Positions 8,631 to 18,749 of a stretch of DNA of 64,000 nt are shown in pieces (the stretch's first letter is position 1; each line of letters opens with the position of its first letter). The notes beneath the pieces are model-generated. The model did not search any database. It was given only the letters and a program-made list of their open reading frames with translations, and was not told the DNA's origin. Made by a program: the position numbers and the translations under genes. This DNA is from Candidatus Ribeiella danica (GTDB lineage: Bacteria; Chloroflexota; Chloroflexia; Chloroflexales; Roseiflexaceae): positions 1 to 64,000 of the forward strand of contig JADKFS010000013.1 in assembly GCA_016717335.1 (NCBI GenBank). The letters run 5' to 3'.

Positions 8631-8741
8631 GCGGGCATCAGCGCTCTTGCCAGCTTCATTGCCTTGCTTTTGCCCCGCGCTTCTCCTACCTTGTTTCGTG
8701 GTATCATGAGCACGAGCCGCGCCGAGCCAGTGTGGTGATAC

Positions 8742-9041
8742 ATGGATGTGGTCTATCGGTTACAGGGGGTTGCGTTCGAGTGGGATGCGCAAAAAGCCCT
8801 ACGCAACGTGGAGAAACACGGGGTCACGTTTGAAGAAGCCGCGGAAGTCTTCTTCGACCCGTTCTATCAGTATGGGGACGCCACACCAGCGGATGCGGAC
8901 GAGCCGCGCGAATTCATCCTCGGCTATTCCGTCACGCAACGCTTGTTGCTCGTGATCTACGTCGAGCGTGGCGAGCGGACACGGATCATTTCGGCACGAC
9001 CGGCAACCCGCCCAGAAAGGAAACAGTATGAGTCAGCCTGA
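8742..9041 (+). CDS. brnT: BrnT-family toxin
   Basis: The protein has 99 residues. The BrnT pattern is clear: FEWDAQKALRNVEKHGVTFEEAAEVFFDP near residues 12-40, then ERGERTRIISARPATRPERKQYE at the C-terminus (…RIISARxAxxxERxxYE). BrnT is a RelE-fold ribonuclease. The gene overlaps the next one by 14 bases, the usual toxin-first brnTA order. Confidence 0.92.
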   Translation: MDVVYRLQGVAFEWDAQKALRNVEKHGVTFEEAAEVFFDPFYQYGDATPADADEPREFILGYSVTQRLLLVIYVERGERTRIISARPATRPERKQYESA

Positions 9042-9331
9042 GTTTCCGACCGAATTGACCTTCCGGCCACGGCCAACGACCAACGTGACACTCACTATTC
9101 CGACGGATACACTTGAGGCGCTTGGAACAGGTCGCGGCCAGTCGTGATATGTCGGTTGACGCTGTGCTGAAGCTCTATATTGGGCAAGGGCTTCGCCACG
9201 ATGTGACCCAACGATTTGCGGATCGGGTATGGGAGCTTACTGCACAGGTACTCGCGCAACATGGTCAATCCCAGGAACAGGTTGACGCCATCTTGCGCGA
9301 AATTCGAGTGCCACCAGCAGGTAAAGCGTAA
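9028..9331 (+). pseudogene. BrnA-type antitoxin, one-base frameshift
   Basis: It starts MSQPEFPTELTFRPRPTTNVTLTIPTDTLEAL, then an extra G near 9123 breaks the frame. The rest is in the neighbouring frame: EQVAASRDMSVDAVLKLYIGQGLR to RVPPAGKA. Joined, it is a RHH-type antitoxin of about 100 residues. As read, the toxin partner is left without it. Confidence 0.75.
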
Positions 9332-9386
9332 TCCAACGGTGATCCTCGTCCGCGGTTCCTGAGCCAGAAGCGCGAGACACACCTGC

Positions 9387-9515
9387 ACCCAACATGCCCA
9401 TCCAGCCGACCGCCCCTGCTGTGGCGGTTTTGAAGGCTGGCGATTTTGACAAATGCGTTCCCGATCTAGCAATGTCACGCTCACAGGGCGGCGGCTGATG
9501 GGCAAGCCGTTGGGT
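9387..9515 (+). other. attC site 11
   Basis: R'' ACCCAAC (9387-9393), R' GTTGGGT (9509-9515). Loop sequence closely matches attC 15 at 18182. Confidence 0.85.
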
Positions 9516-9577
9516 GCAGCATCAACGTGGTATACTTGCCATGACGTATACATTCTACCAAACAGTTCACTACCACT

Positions 9578-10309
9578 ATGAACAACCTCGATATCTATAA
9601 CCCCACATTCGTCCGTGATCTGTTCAACGAAATGTCGCGCACCTATGGCTTCACCAACTTTGTCTCCTCATTCGGCTTCTGTAAGCGCTGGCGTGGTCAA
9701 TGCGTTGCGCAAGTTCCACTGCAACCAGGCATGATCGTATGCGACCCGATGACCGGGATGGGTGAGTGCTGGCCGCCGATCGGCACAGCGCTTCAAGCAC
9801 ACGGTCGGCTGTTTGCCCTCGATTTCTCGCCTGAAATGTGCCGACGCGCGCAGGCCAACCGCGCTCACCTAGCGCCACTTGAGATCACTGTGCTTGAGGC
9901 CGATGTTCTGTCCAGTTCGATCGCAACGGCTTCTGTCGATGGCGTCATTTCGACCTTCGGCTTAAAAACACTCAACGACGAGCAAAAACTCATCCTTGCT
10001 CAAGAAATCAGGCGTATCTTAAAGCCAGGTGGCGTCTTCTCGTTGTTGGAAATCTCGGTCCCTCCCAACTGCATATTGCAGATCCCATATCTGTTTTATC
10101 TTAAGCGAGTGATACCAATCATTGGAAAGCTCTTGCTTGGCAATCCAGACAACTATCGAATGTTGGGGATCTACACGCAACAGTTTCACTCGTGCCAGAA
10201 GTTTACCTCAGCACTACGTGCAACAGGTCTTTGTGCAAACGAGCGCTCGTACTTTTTTGGCTGCGCCAGTGGTGTCTGCGGATATAAGCCCGCGAGCCAA
10301 TCAGCGTGA
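9578..10309 (+). CDS. class I SAM-dependent methyltransferase (UbiE-like)
   Basis: The protein has 243 residues with a Rossmann-type SAM site: IVCDPMTGMGECW (motif I, residues 53-65), LFALDFSPEMCRRA (motif II), LEADVLSSSIATASVDGVISTFGLKTL, then RRILKPGGVFSLLEIS (residues 140-160). The spacing matches UbiE/Coq5-like enzymes; the substrate is unknown. Its stop lies in the target duplication of the ISAs1 element, and the cassette's attC resumes after that element. Confidence 0.85.
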   Translation: MNNLDIYNPTFVRDLFNEMSRTYGFTNFVSSFGFCKRWRGQCVAQVPLQPGMIVCDPMTGMGECWPPIGTALQAHGRLFALDFSPEMCRRAQANRAHLAPLEITVLEADVLSSSIATASVDGVISTFGLKTLNDEQKLILAQEIRRILKPGGVFSLLEISVPPNCILQIPYLFYLKRVIPIIGKLLLGNPDNYRMLGIYTQQFHSCQKFTSALRATGLCANERSYFFGCASGVCGYKPASQSA

Positions 10310-10315
10310 GTACAG

Positions 10316-11643
10316 CAGGGCGAGCGCATCTAAATTGCCGGTATACGATCGTTAATTCACGGAAAACGCGCGAATAGAACATATAGGTGGTATATCTCAT
10401 CCAACATACACATTTGACATTACGGACACTTCATGGCATACTCCTGCCGGCTTTTTTACGCGAAGAATACAGGAGAATGGCGTGACTGTTCGCCTTTTTG
10501 AACACTTTACATCACTGAAAGATCCGCGTGTCGAACGCACCAAGTTACACACGCTCCTCGATATCGTTGCCATAACGATTTGTGGTGTTTTGTGTGGCGC
10601 AGATGGTTGGGATGACATTTATTTCTATGCGTGTTCGCTTGAAACGTGGTATCGGACATTTTGCCACTGACAATGGCATTCCTTCCAGCGACACGATTCG
10701 TCGTGTGATTTCGCAATACCGCCGGACCAGTTTCATCGTGCTTTCTTTCCTGGGTTCAGTCGATTGCGCGCCACATTCCGAAAAGTGGCATTGCGATCGA
10801 TGGAAAAACCGTTTGTAGCGCATGTAGCCCGGATGACCCCAAATCTATCTTGCATATCGTGAGCGCTTGGTCCCATGCGCAACACCTCGTGCTTGCAGAA
10901 CAGAAAGTCGCGGAAAAAATCGAATGAAATTACGGCAATACCCGAGGCCCTGAAGCTGCTGTGTGCTTGAGGGATGCATCGTGACGATCGATGCAATGGG
11001 ATGTCAGAAGAAGATTGTCCGTGAAATCGTCGCGAAAAAGGCCGGATATGCGATTGTGGTGAAAGAAAATCAGGAATACCTCCACAAAGCAATCATGGAA
11101 ACCTTTCAAGCGCGACAATCTGCCGATACAGCTTCCAACGTGGCCACATATACCAGTGAGGGTGTTGCGCATGGTCGGTATGAGCGGCGGACGTATTCGA
11201 TTACGGATGACCTGTCGCATATCACTACCCGCGACGATTGGGCGGGATTGACGCGTATTGGCGCAGTGACCTGCGAGCGCTCCATGCAAGGCGTCTATCA
11301 GCAAGAGACACGCTACTACATTCTGTGCCGCGTTGAGACGGCAGAAAAACTGGCAGAGGTCTCACGCGGACATTGGGAATTGAAAATAGCGTGCATTGGA
11401 GTCTAGATGTCACCTTTCATGAAGACAATATCCGGATTTATAACGGGTATGGAGCGGAGAACCTTGCAACGGTTCGCAAGATCGCGCTCAACGCGCTCAA
11501 GCAAGAGAAAACAAGAACATTGAGTCTCAAGAATAAACGTGCCTTATGCGCGATGAATTCCGAATATCTGATGCGAGTACTGGAATGTGCCGTCAATGAA
11601 GATAAGTGATATCAATGGAGCACATTTAGATGCGCTCGCCCTG
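10316..11643 (+). mobile_element. ISAs1-family insertion sequence
   Basis: Perfect 20-base terminal repeats CAGGGCGAGCGCATCTAAAT (10316-10335 and, inverted, 11624-11643). A 10-base target duplication GTGAGTACAG lies at 10306-10315 and 11644-11653. Length 1328 bases. It separates the methyltransferase gene from its attC. Confidence 0.95.
10482..11609 (+). pseudogene. ISAs1-family transposase, several frameshifts
   Basis: Family features: LFEHFTSLKDPRVERTKLHTLLDIVAITICGVLCGADGW at the start, GIAIDGKTV, VTIDAMGCQKKIVREIVAKKAGYAIVVKENQ, GHWELKIA…HWSLDVTFHEDNIRI near the end. At least four frame changes separate these blocks, so the copy is dead as read. Confidence 0.88.
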
Positions 11644-11662
11644 GTGAGTACAGGCTTGCTGC

Positions 11663-11761
11663 ACCCAACCCGGCATTGCAGCAGACCGCTTCGCGCACGA
11701 GATCGTTGGTTTTTGGAAGCTCTACCTAGTGCGCTCGCGACGACTGAATGCGCCGTTGGGT
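11663..11761 (+). other. attC site 12
   Basis: R'' ACCCAAC (11663-11669), R' GTTGGGT (11755-11761). This is the attC of the methyltransferase cassette, displaced by the ISAs1 insertion. Confidence 0.8.
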
Positions 11762-11906
11762 CGCCGCCCATTAACGTCATCCCTCCTCTTTTCCAGCTTC
11801 CTCCAGATAAACCCCCATTTGCTCCCAATCACGCCCCGTGCTATGATCACACCAGCGTCACACCAGATGGAGGATCGGTACAGCATGTGTGGAATTGGAG
11901 ATGGCT

Positions 11907-12489
11907 ATGTCGGCACAACCCGAGGTCTCTCTCTCACCAGACGAGTACTTGCTGCAAGAGCGCCAACGCGCCTCATAAGAGCGAATACCTCGCCGGCCAC
12001 ATCTACGCGTTAGCTGGTGGCAGCCGCCGGCATAACCTAATTGTCGCCAATGTTGTCGCGGCACTCCACCGCCAACTCCGCCAGCGCTCATGTACCGTCT
12101 ACCCGAGCGATCTGCGCATTCACATTCCTGGTCGCAACTATTACACCTATCCGGATGTGAGTGTCGCCTGTGAGCCCCTGCGCTTCACCGACGATGAGCA
12201 GGATACCGTACTGAACCCAGTCGTCATCATTGAAGTGCTCTCCAAATCCACGGAGAATTATGATCGTGGGCGCAAATTCAAACACTATCGCACGATCACA
12301 TCATTTCAAGAATACCTGCTCATTGCCCAAGATAACGTCCATATTGAGCATTACGTCCGTCAACCGGATAATCAGTGGCTTTTTGTCGATGTGGATGATC
12401 CAAGCGAACAATCACGTTGTCTTCGATCCAATGTGACCTCCTTGTCACAGACATCTACGAAAAAAGTAGATGTGACAGCGCCTGAGTGA
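11907..12489 (+). pseudogene. Uma2-family nuclease gene, copy C, frameshifted
   Basis: It begins MSAQPEVSLSPDEYLLQERQ after GGAG. The frame then changes at about 11970, 12405 and at the A run near 12462. Family blocks are still clear: KSEYLAGHIYALAGGSRRHNLI, YPSDLRIHIPGRNYYTYPDVSV, VIIEVLSKSTENYDRGRKFKHYR and TDIYEKVDV. It is distant from copies A and B. Uma2 proteins carry a PD-(D/E)xK-type fold of unclear biological role. Confidence 0.85.
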
Positions 12490-12529
12490 TGGCGTTGCGT
12501 TGGGCGAGACGGGATGACGCGGGACGGCA

Positions 12530-12653
12530 ACCCAACATGGCGTTCCAGCGGAGCGGCCGGATCAGGCCGATTTTGGCAGCTGCACGCGGAAAAACAGGCA
12601 CGGCGATCCAGACGTGACGGCACCGCCGCCCGCTGAACGCCCACCCGTTCGGC
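12530..12653 (+). other. attC site 13
   Basis: R'' ACCCAAC (12530-12536), R' GTTCGGC (12647-12653, one base off consensus). Arms GGCGTTCCAGCGG and CCGCTGAACGCC. Confidence 0.75.
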
Positions 12654-12786
12654 GGCTACCATCAAACCTCGCGCATAGCAGCAGCTCGGTAGGCATCCCT
12701 ACAGCCACCACCCGACTCGCTTCTCTCCGACAAAATACAAGCATGCTATAATCCTCGGTATACAGACGTGATTGACGAGGTACGCT

Positions 12787-13096
12787 ATGGCGGTTCAGAC
12801 CAAAGAGCAGATATTGACCCTCCTCCAACTCCATCAGCCGGACCTTCGTCGCTTTGGCGTTCAGCGTTGCGGCGTCTTTGGCTCATTTGTGCGTAATGAA
12901 GCCCAAGAGCAAAGCGATGTCGACATTCTGGTTGAGTTTGTGCCTGCCCAGAAAACCTTCGATAATTTCATGCACTTGGCCTTCTTCCTCGAAGATCTGT
13001 TTGGCCGTCGTGTCGACCTCTTGACCAGCGAGTCGCTCAGCCCGTATATTGGACCATATTCTGCGCGAGGTCGAATATGCCGCTCTCAGCGCGTGA
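12787..13096 (+). pseudogene. MNT-type nucleotidyltransferase antitoxin, frameshifted near its end
   Basis: GVFGSFVRNEAQEQSDVDILVEF holds the GSFxRx10DxD nucleotidyltransferase motif. The tail should read SLSPYIGPYILREVEYAALSA, but the frame changes at about 13043. Its intended TGA (13094-13096) overlaps the start of the HEPN gene. MNT proteins of this kind AMPylate and silence the HEPN toxin. Confidence 0.8.
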
Positions 13097-13419
13097 GTAT
13101 CTCCAGCACGTCCTTGATGAAATTGCATACGTCCTGAAGAGTTCACAGGGCTTGGATAAGGCCGCCTTCGTGCAAGACGACGCTGAAGCGCGCCTATGTT
13201 CGCAGCATTGAAGTGATCGGCGAGGCGATCAAACAGATGCCCGAAGCGTTTCGACAAAAGTATGGGGCGGTCGAATGGCGAGCAATTGCAGGCATGCGTG
13301 ATCGTTTGATACATGGGTATTTTGGAGTCGATTACGAGATTGTGTGGGATGTGATAACGAACAAGCTGCCAGCGCTGGAGCAAGAAATACAGCAGATTAT
13401 CGCACGAGAGTACCCATAA
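13077..13419 (+). pseudogene. HEPN-domain toxin, frameshifted
   Basis: MPLSAREYLQHVLDEIAYVL… then a frame change near 13180, then KRAYVRSIEVIGEAIKQMPEAFRQKYG…GMRDRLIHGYFGVDY. The RDRLIH sequence is the HEPN Rx4H RNase motif. Together with the overlapping MNT gene it forms a HEPN-MNT toxin-antitoxin cassette. Confidence 0.82.
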
Positions 13420-13455
13420 AGTTTTCGCTATCACAGAACACGCCGACGGCTTGCC

Positions 13456-13511
13456 GCCGAACAAGGCGTTCCAGCTGACCGCTTCGCGCGCGAGATCGTT
13501 GCTCGTATAAT
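13456..13511 (+). other. attC site 14, left half
   Basis: R'' GCCGAAC (13456-13462), then the arm GGCGTTCCAGCTGACCGC. The site is split in its loop by the IS110 element; the right half is at about 17336-17392. End coordinate approximate. Confidence 0.75.
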
Positions 13512-14219
13512 AGCGGACATCGGTTCCAGCGGGGTGGTGAGACTGTATCGTTGCTGGCGGCACTGACCGCGCAAAAAAGAGTGAGTCCCCAGCCCGACGG
13601 GCTGGTCTGAGTCTACACCGTATCGTGTGGCACTGACCACGGATGTACGAGCGACGACCGCGACCGCCCTGGAACTATCCGCTCTGCTTGTGTGGAGGTG
13701 TCGTATGTCTGCTCCTGTGCTCTATCAGCTGTTTGTCGGCATTGATGTCGCTGCCAAGTCTTTTACCGTCACCTGACACAAGATCGCCACCACTACGCTC
13801 GCTCTGTCACGTTCGATTACACCCAGAGTGGCATTCTCAGCTCAAGCCGCACTTCAAGCCACGGCTGTCGTTCCCGCCAAGACTCTGATTGTGCTGGAAG
13901 CAACCGGCAGCTATTGGATCACGCTGGCCGTCAATTTGCATTCTGCCGGATTTGCTATCAGCATTGCCAATCCTGCCCAGGTTCACGCTTGGGCGCGCTC
14001 CTTACCGCGGCGCGGCAAAACGGACCCGCTTGATGCCCACGTGCTCGCGCAGTTTGCCGCTGAACGTCAGCCTCCCCGCTGGACGCCACCACCTGCAGTC
14101 TATCATGAACTTCGCCAGTATCAAGGCCGGTGTAGAATTGACCCAGATCGCCGAATGGAATTGACCCGTCCCTGAGAAGGCTTACACTCCTCTCTGCACA
14201 ACGCAGATGGGAGGGGCCG

Positions 14220-15499
14220 ATGCTCAGGAGTAAGACCGTGCAGACCATTCGTGAGCTTGCCGCACAGGGCAAGTCCATTCGGACCATTGTGGCGGAAACC
14301 GGGATCGCGCGTAATACCGTGCGCAAGTACTTGCGCGGCACACCAGTCGCAGCGCCTCGTCCGCGCCGCACGTCCAAACCTGACCCGTTTAAAGACCAGA
14401 TCCGCCGCTGGATCAGCGAGGATCATCTGCTCAATTGCCAAACCATGCTGGAGCGACTTGAGGCCCAGGGCTATACCGGGTCCATCAGCATCCTCAAAGA
14501 CTTCGTCCAGCCGCTCCGGCCAGCGCGACCTGGTCGCCAGCCGGTGCGGCGGTACGAAACCAAGCCGGGCGAGCAGATGCAAGTCGATTGGGGCGAGTTC
14601 GTGTTCGAGCAAGACGGCCAGATCCGTAAGCTGTATGGCTTTACCGCCGTGCTGAGCTATTCGCGCATGCGGTTTGTCTGCTTCAGCAAGCGCTGCGACA
14701 CCTCCAGTCTCATTCGCGGCCTACTGAGGCCTGTGAGTACTTTGAGGACTGCCGACTGCCATTCTGACCGACCGGATGAAGAGCGTGCTCGTGCAGATGG
14801 ACGGCAAGACCCCGCAATGGAACAGCCAGTTTGCCGACTTCCTGAGCGCTATCGGGGTGACGGCGCGGGTCTGTCGGGCCTACACCCCACAGACCAACGG
14901 CAAGATCGAGCGCAGCATCGGCGTGGTCAAGCAGAGCTTCTGGCCCGGCGTGCAGTTTACCGATCTGGACGACCTCAACCGGCAAGCGCGGCTGTGGTGT
15001 GACCGCCGCAATCAGCGCGCATCGCCACGACCCGTGCGCGACCACTTGACCGCTGGGTGGAGGAGCAGTTGCGGCCCCTGCCAGCGGGCTTTGCCTGGGA
15101 ACGCTTTCGGCTTGAGGATCGGCGCGTGACAGCCGACAACTTTGTGTCCTTCGACGGCGTGTTGTATGGGCTGCCGGCCAGCGTGGCCCTACAGGGGCGG
15201 GTGGTGCAGGTGGGGCCTGCGCGGCGGTGTCGTGCGGATCTGGAAGGAGGGCAGGTGGTGGCCGAGCACCAAGCTCGCCCGCTCTCGGGCACACAGGTGC
15301 TCCATCCCGAGCAGTTTACCGGCGTGCCGCCCGCCCGTACAGCGCAGCAGACGCCCGCGCCGTTGGCCACCAACCGCCGCCACCCACGGTGGTGCGGCGC
15401 AGCCTGAACGAGTACGACCAACTCTATGGTGTGGCCGCGCCGGAGGTGGCTGCCGATGAACAGCTTGTGTCAGCGCTTGAACTTGACCAGCCTGCCTGA
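14220..15499 (+). pseudogene. istA: IS21 transposase IstA, frameshifted
   Basis: HTH start TIRELAAQGKSIRTIVAETGIARNTVRKYL, then PGEQMQVDWGEF, an rve-type core with AYTPQTNGKIERSIGVVKQSFW, and the C-terminal RSLNEYDQLYG block. Frames change near 14720, 14760 and 15040-15390. The stop overlaps istB, as normal for IS21. Confidence 0.88.
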
Positions 15500-16297
15500 C
15501 CAGCTTCCCGTCCTGGTCGAGGCAGCGCGCCAGCACCAGCTGTCCTACGAGGCCTTTCTACAGAGCGTCTTGATGGCCGAACTGACCGAGCGCCAGCACC
15601 GGGCGCAGGCACGTCGGTTGCGGGCCGCACAACTGCCATTCTCAGCGCGGCTGGAGCACTTCGACTTCCGCTTTCAGCCGAGTGTGTCGGAGCGCTTGAT
15701 CCGCGAACTGGCCAGCTTGGCGTTCCTGGAGCGCGCCACGAATGTGGTGTTGCTGGGGCCACCGGGTGTGGGGAAACCCACTTGGCGTGCGGGTTGGCGA
15801 TACAGGCGCTGGAAGCCGGCCATAGTGCCTTGTTCGTGACCTTGCGCGAGTTGAGCCAGCAGCTGGCGGCTGGGCCGCCGCGGGAGTGATGGGCAGCGGT
15901 TCGGCGCTATAGCCAGCCGACACTGCTGATTATCGACGAAATCGGCTATACGCGCCTGAGTCACGATCAGGCCCATGCGTTATTTGATCTGGTAGCGGCG
16001 CGCTACGAGCGACGCTCACTGATATTGACCAGTAACCTGACCTTCACCGAATGGGGTGGATTGCTGGGCGACGAGGTGTTGGCGACCGCACTGCTGGATC
16101 GGCTGCCGCATCATGCGGAGGTGCTGACCATTAATGGACGGAGTTATCGGATGCGCGAGCGGATGGAGGTGGTGTCGGCGGGAAGCCTGGGAGCGATGGG
16201 ACGTTGGGCGGAGCGCGACCGCCTCAGGCTGGGGAGTGGCAGGCAGGGGTGGGGCGCTGCCACGTTGGATAGCCATTCCTATCCGTTGTTGTGTTAG
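15456..16297 (+). pseudogene. istB: IS21 helper ATPase IstB, frameshifted
   Basis: MNSLCQRLNLTSLPDQLPVLVE start, then NVVLLGPPGVGK (Walker A), where a base loss breaks the frame near 15775. Later blocks LLIIDEIGY, LILTSNLTFTEWGG and SYRMRERMEVV are present in other frames. Confidence 0.85.
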
Positions 16298-17335
16298 TCG
16301 TGTGCGCAGCAATGCGGGTGGGCAAGGCGATTGTAGCCGACGCCGCCAAGACTTTGGCGTACGGTCCGGGCAGGAGGGAGCGTGCGGGCGTCGTCGAAAC
16401 CGCACAGGAATGATGGGAAGCGGTCGACCGGAACGTAGGATCGGTGTTGGAAATGGAGAACGCCTGGGGTGGGTCAATTCGCCCCGGCGATGTGGGTCAA
16501 AAGTACGTCGGCCTTGACAGCCAGCGCTTGACTGCTCGCGATGCCTTGCGCGAGCTGCACCAACAGACGCGCAATCAGCGGCATGCCCTCGCGCAATGGC
16601 CGGTGGTCGTCGCCTCGGTGATGACGCAACTTGATGACGTGATCACCGATCTGGATGGCCGTATTCGCACCTTGGAAGACGAAATCGGGCAGGTGTTAGC
16701 GCAGGGCGAGTGGGCCACCGGCGGCGCTGTTGGAAAGTATCACGGGCATTGGTATGCTGACCGCCGCTTGGCTGCTGGTGCTGACCGTCAACTTCAGCCG
16801 CTGTGCGAGTGGGGCTGCCTTAAGCAACTACGCCGGGCTGACCCTTTGGCGCGTGAGTCGGCACCAGTGTGCGCGGGCGGGCACAACTGGGCCACACTGG
16901 CAACGTGCGCTTGCGCACGGTTGCCTATCTGGCAACCTTGAGTGCTGCGCGCCACAATCCACTGATCAAGACGTTCTATAATCGCCTCCGCGCGGAAGGC
17001 AAGCCGATGAAAGTCGCACGTTGTGCGGCTGCGCGGAAACTGCTCCAGCTGGCATATGCAGTTGTGACGAACGAAACGCCGTTTGATCCATACTATCGAA
17101 CGCGTCAGGCCGTCCAAGAGCCGGTATCAGACGCACACCCAGGATGACGCCTGAGGCAGGGCGGCGGTTCCCAAATCATCACCTGCTGCAAGCTGTCCAC
17201 AACCCAGTGGTACAGCGCTGATCGGCTGCCCGCAACAGCCGTACCGGTAGGGCTGGTTGTGGGCAGGTCGCAGCAGGTCGCCAAAGCAAAGCGAGAAAAC
17301 AATAGACAATTTCTGCTTGACAAACAATACCGTAT

Positions 17336-17392
17336 CTTTTTTGAAGCCTTCCGATGTTGCGCTCGCGGCAGCTGAACGCTAGGCCGTTGGAC
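17336..17392 (+). other. attC site 14, right half
   Basis: Arm GCGGCAGCTGAACGC and R' GTTGGAC (17386-17392). It pairs with the left half at 13456 (GCGTTcCAGCTGaCCGC against GCGGCAGCTGAACGC), so both belong to one site. Start approximate. Confidence 0.75.
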
Positions 17393-17466
17393 GGCAACCA
17401 TTCCCACACCCTCTTCAGTTCATCGCCTTTCTTCTCAATCGACCGCCGTGTTTCCAAAATGCTCAC

Positions 17467-17502
17467 TTGACATCCCCATAATTATGACTATAATCATAGT
17501 CA
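17467..17502 (+). promoter_or_regulatory. promoter and operator of the RelE/Phd cassette
   Basis: TTGACA (17467-17472), 16 bases, TATAAT (17489-17494). The perfect palindrome TGACTATAATCATAGTCA (17485-17502) covers the -10, so repressor binding would block transcription. Confidence 0.82.
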
Positions 17503-17527
17503 ATGACGTGTACGGTTGGGGTCCAAT

Positions 17528-17854
17528 ATGGCGGATGAGCCACAACGCTTTACCATCGCGTATGCACCCATCACGAAACAGCATCTGCGGGCAATTGAAG
17601 CCAAATACTATTCGCTGATTCGGGCTGTTGTGGACGAGCAGTTGTCGTTTGAGCCGACTACCGAAACGCGTAACCGCAAGCCGCTCAAGCGCCCGGTCGT
17701 GTTTATGGCAACCTGGGAAATCCGGTTCGGGCCGCAGAATCGATTCCGTGTTTACTATGATGTCGATCTGGCGCAGTCCAACGTTTCTATTCTCGCGATC
17801 GGCAGCAAAGCGGGCAATCGGATTGTGATCGGCGGAGAGGAGATACAACTATGA
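17528..17854 (+). CDS. RelE/ParE-like toxin
   Basis: The protein has 108 residues. The ATG was chosen over TTG at 17516. ITKQHLRAIEAKYYSLIRAVVDEQL followed by KPLKRP, TWEIRFGPQNRFRVYYDVD and VSILAIGSK matches the compact RelE-type fold with a central RFRVYY strand. Stop overlaps the antitoxin ATG. Toxin-first order as in higBA. Ribosome-dependent mRNA cleavage is inferred from the family. Confidence 0.8.
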   Translation: MADEPQRFTIAYAPITKQHLRAIEAKYYSLIRAVVDEQLSFEPTTETRNRKPLKRPVVFMATWEIRFGPQNRFRVYYDVDLAQSNVSILAIGSKAGNRIVIGGEEIQL

Positions 17855-18162
17855 AAATCGCATCCGTTGCAGCTGTGAAAGCCAATCTGAGTGCCTACAT
17901 CAAGGCCAGTACGGACGAATTAGTGGTCATCACAAAGAATGGTAAACCAGTGGCCGTGCTTTTGCCAATGGAGGATGATGACGAATTAGAGCGCTTAGCG
18001 TTGGCTTACTCGCGACGGTTTCAGATGATTCTGCACGAGGCTCGTGAACAGCTTCGAGCAGGTGGCGGCATCCCTCACGATGATTTTTGGCGCGAGGTAG
18101 AAGCCGAGGCCACCCAACAGACATCAGTGCAAGACAACGCCGCATACGATCGCAACCCCTAA
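17851..18162 (+). CDS. Phd/YefM-type antitoxin
   Basis: The protein has 103 residues: IASVAAVKANLSAYIKAS…LVVITKNGKPVAVLLP is the Phd/YefM DNA-binding domain (residues 3-42), followed by an acidic and then helical toxin-neutralising tail. ATGA overlap with the toxin. It likely binds the palindrome at 17485. Confidence 0.88.
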   Translation: MKIASVAAVKANLSAYIKASTDELVVITKNGKPVAVLLPMEDDDELERLALAYSRRFQMILHEAREQLRAGGGIPHDDFWREVEAEATQQTSVQDNAAYDRNP

Positions 18163-18181
18163 ACCCGTGCCGATGGTTGCC

Positions 18182-18308
18182 GTCCAACAAGCCCATCCAG
18201 CCGACCGCCCCTGCCGTGGCGGTTTTGAAGGCTGGCGATTTTCAAAGGCTTTCCCGATCTCGCAATGTCACGCTCACAGGGCGGCGGCTGATGGGCAAGC
18301 CGTTGGGC
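18182..18308 (+). other. attC site 15
   Basis: R'' GTCCAAC (18182-18188), R' GTTGGGC (18302-18308). Confidence 0.88.
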
Positions 18309-18397
18309 GGGCAGGCCTAACAGCCATCTTCCTTTTTGAAATCTTCGAATTCCAATTCGATTATTTACTACCCAACCATGCGGACTTTCTGTTATAC

Positions 18398-18576
18398 CTG
18401 GAGTTTTGCAAATTTCCGCGAGAACCGCCCTTCCGCACAGGTGTTCTTAAAGGGTATGATACGAGATATGGCTTTCTGGTGCGATCGAGTGTTTGTAGAT
18501 GCCGAGCATCCTCTCGATCGAAGACCACCGTTCTACCGCATCACAAAGCGATCCGTCAAAATCTGCAAAAGTCCAG
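18398..18576 (+). mobile_element. MITE derived from the IS701-type element
   Basis: 179 bases with ends CTGGAGTTTTGCAAATTT and the inverse of CTGGACTTTTGCAGATTT, close to the ends of the IS at 23314-24636. Flanked by TTATAC on both sides (18392-18397, 18577-18582). No coding capacity. Confidence 0.82.
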
Positions 18577-18625
18577 TTATACTCTTCGTATGTTTGACCA
18601 CTCTGTCAGTGACTATCAACCTCAT

Positions 18626-18710
18626 GGAGCGCGTCTTCTAGCGGTCTAGGAAGCATCCAACGCCTATAAGCTGAGGGTGTAATCGGTGGTTCGAATCCAT
18701 CCACGCTCCA
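18626..18710 (+). tRNA. tRNA-like gene, anticodon arm abnormal
   Basis: GGAGCG…CGCTCC forms a 6-base acceptor stem, CTTC-TAGCGGTCTAG-GAAG a good D arm, and GGTGG-TTCGAAT-CCATC a good T arm with the conserved TTCGAAT loop. The candidate anticodon stem CATCC/GGGTG encloses 16 bases instead of 7, so the amino acid cannot be assigned. No CCA encoded. It may be a decayed tRNA or a tRNA-like RNA carried on the cassette. Confidence 0.45.
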
Positions 18711-18749
18711 CTTCTCAACTGATGCACCATAATCACCATCAAGAGCATT

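Larger units (their letters stand above)
14131..16506 (+). mobile_element. IS21-family insertion sequence
   Basis: Ends carry related repeats: TGTAGAATTGACCC…ATCGCCG…GAATTGACCC at the left and its inverse with changes at the right (16465-16506). It contains istA and istB. It lies within the IS110 transposase. End coordinates are good to a few bases. Confidence 0.85.
13705..17147 (+). pseudogene. IS110-family transposase, split by IS21
   Basis: N-terminal part: LFVGIDVAAKSF, LIVLEATGSYW, SLPRRGKTDPLDAHVLAQFA (a DEDD-type RuvC-like site). C-terminal part: LSNYAGLT, RTVAYLATLSAARHNPLIKTFYNRLRAEGKPMKVA. An in-frame TGA at 13774 and further frame changes add to the IS21 insertion near 14130. Confidence 0.85.
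13512..17335 (+). mobile_element. IS110-family element inserted in the loop of attC 14, itself split by IS21
   Basis: The transposase reads at 13705-14130 and again at 16507-17147. No terminal inverted repeats or target duplication are evident, as is usual for IS110. Ends are set only from where attC sequence stops and resumes, so they are good to about 10 bases. Confidence 0.7.
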
